Shown here: positions 56,801-64,000 of the stretch, in pieces
Layout: the number at the start of each line of letters is the position of its first letter
How positions within the stretch are numbered: the stretch's first letter is position 1
Source: Hormiphora californensis
Taxonomy: Eukaryota > Ctenophora > Tentaculata > Cydippida > Pleurobrachiidae
Assembly: GCA_020137815.1 (NCBI GenBank)
Contig: CM035355.1
Coordinates: 1,287,963-1,351,962, forward strand
Direction: 5' to 3'
DNA: 64,000 nt
The notes under the pieces: model-generated
Told to the model about the DNA's origin: nothing
Databases searched by the model: none
The model's input: the letters and a program-made list of their open reading frames with translations, nothing else
Position numbers and translations under genes: made by a program

Positions 56801-57660
56801 GGGGGGGTTTTCCCCCGGGGACCCTTTTAAACAAAAAAAAAAAAAAAATTTTTTCTCTCCCTCTCTCTCTTTTTTTCCCCCCCCCCCCCCCCCGTTCCCC
56901 CCCCCCCCCCCCCCCAAACCCCCCCACGCCTTCCCCTCTCCCCTTCCTTCCCCCCCCCCCCTTTTTCCCCTTTTTCTTTCTCCCCCTTTTTTTCCCTTTT
57001 TTTCCCCCGGAACTCGGTTTTTCCCCGCCCCCTTTTTTTGGGTTTTTCCCCCCCCGGGGGTTTTAAACCCTTTTTTTGGTTCTTCCCCTTTCCCCCTTTT
57101 TTTTTTTCCCTTTTTTTTTTCCCCCCCCCCCTTTTTCCCCCCCCCCCCCCTTTTTTTTTTTCCCCCTTTTTTTTCCCCTTTTTGGGGTTTTCTCTTCCCC
57201 TTTTTTCCCTTTTTTCTTTTTTTTCAACTTTTTTTTCCCATTTCTTTTTGTTATTTTTTTTAAAAAAAATTTTTTTTTTTTTTTTTTTTTTTCCCCCCCC
57301 CCAAAAACCCCCCCCCCCACCCCCCGTTTTTTTTTTTTTTTTTTTTTTTTTTTTCCCCCCAACCCCCCCCCCCCCCCCCCCACCCCCCCCAAAAAAAAAA
57401 AACCCCCCCCCCCCCCCCCCGGGTTTTTCCCCCCCCCCAAAAAAACCCCCCCCCCCCCCCCAAACTTTTTTTTTCCCCCCCCCCCCCAAAAAAAACCCCC
57501 CCCCCCCCCCCCCCCGGGACCCCCCCCCAAAATTTTCCCCCCCCCAAAAAAATTTTTTTTTTCCCCCCCCCCCCCCCCCCCCCCTTTTTTCCCCCCCCCC
57601 AACCCTTTTTTCCCCCCCCCCCCCCCCCAAAAAACCCCCCCCGGGTTTTTTAAAGGGCCC
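56801..57660. other. Homopolymer-only sequence, unreliable
   Basis: Almost entirely runs of C, T, A and G. Translated frames are Pro/Phe/Gly/Lys strings. Treated as assembly noise. Confidence 0.9.
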
Positions 57661-58200
57661 CCTTTCAAACTTCAAGTCAGAAAATCTTATCAAGCATACC
57701 CGATTATATATTTTATGCTGAAACCTGAATTACTTTGTTACTTTTTTAACTTGAGTAACAACAATTTTGTCATCCTCTAGAGGCAGCAATCACAAACAAA
57801 CAAACAACCAACAATAACGTTATTTCAATATGACACAATATCTATTTATACCCAAAAGATTTGTGAGAATAGAAATGCTGCGTACAAAAGGCTTGTGAAG
57901 CACAGTTTTATTCTTTTGTTATCCAAATTGCAAAATTCGCGTTCAGCTCAGTACACTATTTGACGATATTTTGAGAGCTTACAATTAATTCTTTGTAGTC
58001 TTTCTTTGGTATAGAAAACATTATTGGCGGTATGTATTATTAACTAATATGCATAGTTTGATATGTTAATCATAATAAGATTTGAGTTTATTCACCTCTA
58101 TTGATTTACCTAATTTATCCAATTTTGGCTATACTTCTTTGTAGTTACATTTCTTTGAACTACCTCTCTAGCTCCTGAATTGGTAACTGTGAGCTGTATT

Positions 58201-58289
58201 ATGGCACGCCGCTCTAAAAGGGCTTTCTCAGCTCCTTCAGAGTCGGCCATCCGGAATCATCTGGCAAATCTGTCCAGCACCTTCAGAAG
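58201..58289 (+). CDS. Candidate first exon in duplicated block, copy B
   Basis: Identical coding sequence to 10257-10345, same donor-like end. Conservation between copies is expected from recent duplication and is weak evidence for function. Confidence 0.35.
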
Positions 58290-58550
58290 GTAACTTATGT
58301 AGTGTTGATCCTTTTCAATGAACAGATATCTATCTCACTACTTTTATAGTAAGCACTCATTAATTCATAATATGATTCATCGTCAGGCAGCTGTTAACAG
58401 GACCTTAAATGATTGATCGTTTATAGCTGTAACAATAAAATTAAATAGTTTTCATTCCAAGGACATTCTTTTTGAATATAGCTCCCAGTATTGTAGCTGT
58501 CCCTACTGCAGCGCTACCATGTAGGATTTTATTATGCTTACAAGTTGTAC

Positions 58551-58750
58551 CTTAAAACTTACAACACGAGACCGAAGGTCGAGTGTTATAAGTGCAACAA
58601 TAATGATCCGAGACCACATGTCGAGACAGATTATTGTACTTTAGTGCACGAGCCTGCGATATGTTTGTGTAACAGGTAACTACTTCACGAGCCTGTGAGA
58701 TATGTAGTTTTACTTTTTAACCGAGCCTGCGAGGTCTAAAAGTATAAGAA
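58551..58750. repeat. Array of consecutive stem-loops (copy B)
   Basis: Counterpart of 10621-10815. Differences fall in loops and in paired positions (for example GTGAGTGATGTAGT against GTGAGATATGTAGT). Confidence 0.6.
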
Positions 58751-59058
58751 TCTGGGACATTATTGTTGACGTCAGGTACAACGGAAATTGGCGTAATAAA
58801 ATTGCACTGTAAAATTTTTAAAACAAGAGTGAGAGACAGTTTAGGGCGTAACAATAGATAAGAACGAATTCATGATAAGGTAGCAGGTAGAGATATATCA
58901 GTATAAGATAAGATAACGCCTGAGAAAGGTAAAGAGAGTGAGAGATTAGTGAGAGTGAGAGAGATAGAAAGTGTGTGTAGGACCGGGAGTTCGTAACTGT
59001 TATCTTTATCTCGGTGCTGTAACGGCGTGAGAGTGTGCATAAAGAAAGAAAGAAGGAG

Positions 59059-59331
59059 CTGGCCGGTATCCCGTTCTACTCCCCAGGATATAGGGATCTA
59101 GAGCCAGCCAAAATCCCTTGCATAGTTCTGACCCTCTTCGCAATCTCACGCTGAAATCTTACACTTTTCAAAATCTCTTATTATATCCGGAGGCTAGGCA
59201 AAACGATGGTACTGAACATCTGAGTCTTCCTCCGTGTCTTTCCATATTATTACCTATTATTATTATAACGGTGCCGACAGTAGCTTGCTGCTCAGTGGCT
59301 ATACCGTAGTACTACCAAACCAAACCAAACC
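59059..59331 (+). mobile_element. 273-bp SINE-like retroposon
   Basis: Present in copy B and absent at the equivalent point of copy A (11093-11110). A 13-bp direct repeat AAGAAAGAAGGAG flanks it (59046-59058 and 59332-59344), and the 3' end is (CCAAA)n, both marks of target-primed reverse transcription. No tRNA-type promoter is evident at the 5' end. Confidence 0.8.
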
Positions 59332-59711
59332 AAGAAAGAAGGAGCGGTGTTAAATTTTTCATGTATCACTGCTAGCAGTCATACATGAAAAATGTAACAC
59401 TGCCAAGCAGCATGATTTTATCATACCTCAAAAGTTTACAATGCCTATAATATATTGTGACTTTCAAATCTCTAAGGGCGTCTCGTCTGATCCAAATTAA
59501 TACTCACTTATTTTTCAATTTAATTCCTAGTTTGGCACCTGTAATTTGACACTACCCTCCTTTCCTTCAACAAGTTAGTGTGTGTCCGAGGCGATTTCAT
59601 CATTTCACTTTATTCTACCGCCTTGTTTGTTATTTGCAGTAGTTCCAGAGTAGAAATTAGTTGATTTTATTGGTGTCAGTTGTTCTTAACATTAGACAGA
59701 TTTGCTTATTT

Positions 59712-59811
59712 NNNNNNNNNNNNNNNNNNNNNNNNNNNNNNNNNNNNNNNNNNNNNNNNNNNNNNNNNNNNNNNNNNNNNNNNNNNNNNNNNNNNNNNNN
59801 NNNNNNNNNNN
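59712..59811. other. Assembly gap, 100 N
   Basis: Exactly 100 unknown bases, a placeholder scaffold gap. Confidence 0.99.
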
Positions 59812-60154
59812 TATGGTCCCACACGGCATACCTGTGTCGAAGGTATCCACGAATCCTCCCGGGAAGTAAACAACTTAGTGTAACGACGCCCTGCGGCTGA
59901 CTTGCTCAGGTTTAGCTTACCCTCCCTGGTAGGGCCCTTAGTTGGAGGCGTCCCTAGACAATTGGAGAAGTATTTGGTATTATGTTTATGAGCAGCTGAA
60001 CAGAGGGATGTACTAAATAGCTGCATCCGTGGAACGAAGACTAAGAGATTGGAACACGGATTATGGGTTGGGCCCCCCCATGTTTTTTTACGCAACAGGA
60101 ACCCCGGTTGTGTATCAGAGTTTTGAAACCCCAGCTTAATAAAATCAAAACATC

Positions 60155-60225
60155 CCTTATAACATAGATATATATATATATAGAGATATATATATATATC
60201 TATATATATATATATCATAAGTGTA
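60155..60225. repeat. (TA)n-rich hairpin
   Basis: ATATATATAT tracts inside a larger inverted pair (CCAGCTTAATAAAATCAAAACATC and complement, about 60128-60265). Confidence 0.7.
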
Positions 60226-61087
60226 AATGATGTTTTGATTTTATTCAACTGGGGTTTCAAAATTTCTTGGGTAGTACCATTCCCACTCTGATCGCGCATC
60301 CGATGAGGATATTAGTAAACCAAACATGATCGATACCCCCGCCTCTCACTTACATCTTTAGGGGGATCGTGCTCAAAATCCTCAGCGGCAGCAAGTTGTT
60401 CGAGTCTGCTACACTCCCCCCCTCACTCTCTTTTCTAACTCCTCTACCTCTATCTGCCCCTAGGATGGAGGGGTTGCGGGTTTCGGAAAGACACAAAAGC
60501 CTATATTCTAGACATCACAGCTATCCGGGCCCACCACGCACAGTAATTTTTCCATGGGGGGGGGGCGAGCACTAAGTTCGTGCACACGCCGGTGCTGCGA
60601 AGCGCGCCGGAGGGACAAGGGGCAGGGCTCCCTAGTGTTTTTTGGCCAGTTGTGGGTCGACGGGGGCAAATCCCCAGGAAAATTGATACTTTTTACCGAT
60701 TTTCACTCATTTTTAAGTATTTAGACCTAGAAGCCATCTTGAGAGAAAGATACTGACTCTCCAGCTTCATTTCCTTTTAATATGACCTGTATCTCTGACG
60801 GGTGTGACGCCCCGACAAAATTGAGCTTTACTGCATTTTATGCATTGAGAGTGAAGAAACCAAAACGAATGGGCACTCACATTCTCTACAAAGATTAAAG
60901 TAATTTCCAAGTTCTGTGAATCCCCCCCCGCCCCCCCCCCCCGTTTCGTGCGGCCCTGTAATCACTTCAGGCCTAGGTCTGTCTACGCGGCCGCGAACCC
61001 CTCAGAGCGCACTGTTTGAGAATCAAATGGGTTACTGGCCCGCCATAACAGCCTCGCGGTGGCATTGGGATATCTAAATCGGATATC

Positions 61088-61257
61088 CAGTCGGGACCCC
61101 TCCGTTTCAGTGCATCATCGGGGAAACACCAATCCTGCAACTAAATCGGGGTGCCACTCAATCGGGTCAATATGTTATTTCGATAGGACGGGGGAAAATC
61201 CCTGTCCACTAAATCGGGGTGCCACTAATCGGGGTGGTCCACAATCGGGTCCGACTG
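61088..61257. mobile_element. Small MITE, CAGTCGG family, copy 6 (inside inverted DGK copy)
   Basis: Right end GTCCGACTG then TA is intact; the left end is CCAGTCGGGACCCC with errors. It is longer than its counterpart at 24636-24734 because extra AAATCGGGG words are present. Confidence 0.65.
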
Positions 61258-61889
61258 TAGCAATAGCGCTAGATCTGATCACCGTGGCGGTGTACTTTAT
61301 GAGGGAGCACTGAGATCTTGTATATTGGTGTACCTGTCAAGACTCTGTATTTTCCATCTGCCACATGTATCATTCTTATCAAGTGGTGCACCCTGAGACC
61401 CTGCCCCCCAAGTCAGAACGCCTCGCGGGAAACACAGGAGCGTTAAAAGCACACAATCATCCAACAAGCACTCTTCCCAAGGCCAGCAGGCGAATGACAC
61501 ACACCTCTTGGCCGCTGGGCGGCTGCAATGCTATCCTAAAGGTCGTAGTGTGGGGCGTGTCCCTCGCGCGCTACGCGAACTAAGCTCCCACAGTGTGACC
61601 TAAATGTCTTGGAACACCCCCGCTCAGAATATTTACAGGTTAAAAACTGGACCCTGAAGGTATAATTGTTAGAACATCTTTTACCGAGATCAGGACCACG
61701 TACCGAGGGATGACCACGGGGTGGGAAGTTGAAGACAGTTAGTTGATCTATCTCTGCCAATGACCCATCCTCACAGCCCCGTCTCCCCCACATCACTAGA
61801 ATGCGAAAAGATGGGCTAGGGTCCTGAGCAGAGAAAGTGCGACGACCAGGGCCTACCTTCTGTTAGATCGAACCCCTGTCCAGGGATGT

Positions 61890-62130
61890 ATATATATGCT
61901 TAGTATATTATATATTAGATATATATATATCATCCTATATATCATCTCCTTCTTGCGCGCGCGCGCAGAAGCAGCAGCGCATGCGCTAGAGCGCTCGAGC
62001 TGGCGCGCCGCGCGCGATAGCGCTCGAGAGAGAGAGAGAGAGAGAGCGAGAGAGGCGCTCGCGAGAGAGCGAGAAGAGCCTCCGGTACCGACGCAGACAG
62101 CTTTCCCTCATTGTCAAACGAAATACCTCA
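61890..62130. repeat. AT and GA low-complexity in inverted DGK copy
   Basis: Counterpart of 23838-24040; the CT tract appears here as GA mixed with GCGCGC words not present in the first copy. Confidence 0.75.
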
Positions 62131-63760
62131 CCATGGGTGCCCGGGGATTGCGCAAACCGCTTGGGCAAACTTGTGAGATCGGCCCCCCCCCCCCCTCCCC
62201 CTGATTTCCAAACCTGGATTTTAGGTTTTCAATACCACATGAGTTTTTTACTGACTTTGAGGCCAAACTACGATTGGCTTTTATCTTGAGGTGTGTGTTA
62301 GATAGTCAAAAAGAATTTTGCACTATTATAACACTGATTTCCCGTGCCGGCATGAAGCTGGGGGGTGTGGAAGAAAGGAACTCGCTTGTGTTTTAATCTG
62401 ACATTGACAATGCACGCCACCTCACCTTCCTGCAACAACGTGCCTTAAGTGGTTATTCAGGAGCAGTTAGTTTGCCTGTATCCACTGCTTCACTATATTT
62501 CTACAATTCAAAAATTGCTACAGAGCTACATGGCTCGCAAATTGTTACTATGACGAGTGGCTCTAGAAATTCCATAGCAAGAACACCCACATCTACTCAC
62601 AACACAACCTCACACCTTTTTTATCCTTCCTCTTTCACTTACCTAACTCCACTTTCCCCTGGCCACAGATCTTTTCTCTATCCATCTACTACCGATTTTA
62701 CTATTAATAACCTAAATGTTTATCTTCGCATTCCTTAACACCTGCTATCCCTTTTCTTTTGCAAACCAAAAAGGCATCCAGTGAAGATGCCGTGCAGGGA
62801 AATGGGAACGTCTATTGTCAACATGATGTATTGCCGCAGGTGGAACATTTGTAAAAAACATTTCAGCGGTCCAATGTCCCCAACCATACACATGACAAGT
62901 CGTTTTAATTCATCATCTCTGTCGTGTTCAGACTAGCCTCTTTGATCTCCCGACACGGAATCGCTTTTGTTGAGTCAGATTGGCTCGTGGAGGTAGACCT
63001 CACCTGCTCTTTCCTTCGTCCCTGCGCCCTTGGTGTCCTGCTTCACAAGCCGCCCTTAATTCCCGCGCTTTGCGTTCCTATTAATTGGTTTTTTGTCCAT
63101 CTCGTTTCTCATCTGGGTTCAGTTTATAATGTATTTGTGTATGGACAGAGCTGATTTCAAGAATGTGACAAGATATATTTCCATTCTTTGCAAGAGGTGT
63201 TACTTGGACAAGCTTATACTAAAAATAAAGTTACAATAACCCAGTATAACTATTAACCACCATAACTCCTTCTTATACCACCCAAGATCTCTATCGTGGC
63301 TTGAATCAACTACTGTCCACTTCAACAACATACTCGCCTCCACATAAATACCTTGTTCCTATGTAATCAATTATTATTTCAATGCTTCATTCTGCAGACA
63401 TAATAATAGGAAAAGCACTCCCCGGTAGGGTGTGAACGTCGACTCTGCATGGCTGGCAGCGCAAGGTTGCATTACTTTTTTCTGCCCCCACCCCACTCCC
63501 ACACGTTTTTCAGAAAGCCCGCAGAAAAAGCAGTTATACCTTTTACATATTATCGGTTTTTTTGGCATGAAAATCCAGATTCATAGGCTATAGCTTGCGC
63601 CCCTTTCATCGTTTGACGCCTTGACTTTGGAATGTAATTACCCGGCTTGAGGTCTTTGAACTCAGTCTTAAAATCAAGTCTCTATCCTCATCTGGAACCG
63701 AAGTTACAGACAGGTCCCATTTGCCCCTAAGTTTCGGGTAACAAAAACAATAAAAGGAAG

Positions 63761-64000
63761 GAAGAGACTTGCTTTTTAAGAAAAAGGTGACCAAACCGAA
63801 AAGGAGGAGAGACGGAGGCAAGAGCCGCTCCGCTGCTCTTCCTATCAAGCGGGTAAGATCGACGGGAGGTGGGGGCAATGAGGGTGGAGGGGGGGTCCAG
63901 GGTCAAAACGCCCAGAACGGCCCGAACGGCGTAAAGGTCATTTTGCAGACTCGAAAACCAAATGCTGGAAGCGCCAGGGACACCCGCAACACCACAGCAC
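63761..64000. other. Window end, no recognisable gene
   Basis: Noisy sequence that probably continues the inverted copy toward 22380 and below. Nothing further can be supported. Confidence 0.4.

Larger units (their letters stand above)
47227..59711. repeat. Segmental duplication, copy B, with nested insertions
   Basis: Matches copy A from CTGCTCCCAATCTCTCTC through GACAGATTTGCTTATTT. The shared parts are 47227-49090, 54041-54470 and 57661-59711; the remainder is inserted elements. The copy ends at an assembly gap, so its true end is unknown. Its first 1.8 kb is cleaner than copy A and includes TAGATATAGAGTCC-like short repeats at 47990-48520. Confidence 0.8.
59812..63760 (-). pseudogene. DGKZ/DGKI: Degraded inverted copy of the DGK region 22400-25965
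   Basis: Minus-strand matches in order: accessory exon 1 (59815-59985), linker exon (about 60345-60460), catalytic exon 3 (about 61337-61430), catalytic exon 2 (about 61690-61865), catalytic exon 1 (about 62135-62290), basic exon (about 62890-63010) and the dispersed repeat (about 63400-63740). Indels and substitutions occur every few bases, so no exon keeps its frame. It may be an old inverted duplication or a badly polished haplotype joined in the wrong orientation. Confidence 0.85.

Noticed and set aside
57038-57780. Pro/Phe-rich long open frames
   Set aside because: Derived from homopolymer noise.

Overview
The window is animal nuclear DNA from a draft assembly. It has spliced genes with GT-AG introns, metazoan signalling and cytoskeletal proteins (a type IV diacylglycerol kinase, a dystrophin-family protein, an ABHD14-like protein and a TOM1-like VHS protein), and very dense miniature transposons. 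An early-branching invertebrate such as a sponge fits the compact introns, but that is inference. No rRNA, CRISPR or bacterial operon is present.

Layout. Positions 1-17600 are repeats: small MITEs, a first-exon candidate at 2998, CT/GA microsatellites, copy A of a large segmental duplication (about 5749-11510), a 1.4-kb foldback and a 23-bp minisatellite. Positions 17620-33641 carry a DGK zeta/iota-type gene on the plus strand. Its first exons, catalytic domain, accessory domain, acidic insert and ankyrin C-terminus are readable. Its C1 region (about 18200-22900) is ruined by homopolymer-rich sequence. Positions 34000-36400 are MITEs, including a palindromic foldback with an 8-bp target duplication. 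Positions 36450-42809 hold a dystrophin-family gene (EF-hand-like region plus ZZ finger), 43631-44984 an ABHD14-like protein that appears catalytically dead, and 47032-47162 the first exon of a TOM1-like VHS gene.

From 47227 to 59711 lies copy B of the segmental duplication. It is inflated by a stack of insertions: a 654-bp TA-flanked MITE contains a roughly 5-kb DNA transposon with 665-bp terminal inverted repeats, which itself contains a 1.56-kb foldback and a 100-bp MITE. A truncated CR1/Jockey-like retrotransposon and a SINE-like insertion follow. After a 100-base N gap, 59812 to about 63760 is a degraded inverted copy of the DGK region 22400-25965.

The host genes do not form an operon. 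They are plus-strand neighbours with lipid-signalling, membrane-cytoskeleton and trafficking roles. Two host exons (DGK catalytic and dystrophin ZZ) each lose frame through one extra G in a G run, which, with the homopolymer-rich patches, points to base-level assembly error. The strongest new biology is the long-TIR DNA transposon, several foldback elements whose empty sites are visible inside this same window, an inverted/direct composite element at 29950-32427, and a tandem stem-loop array.
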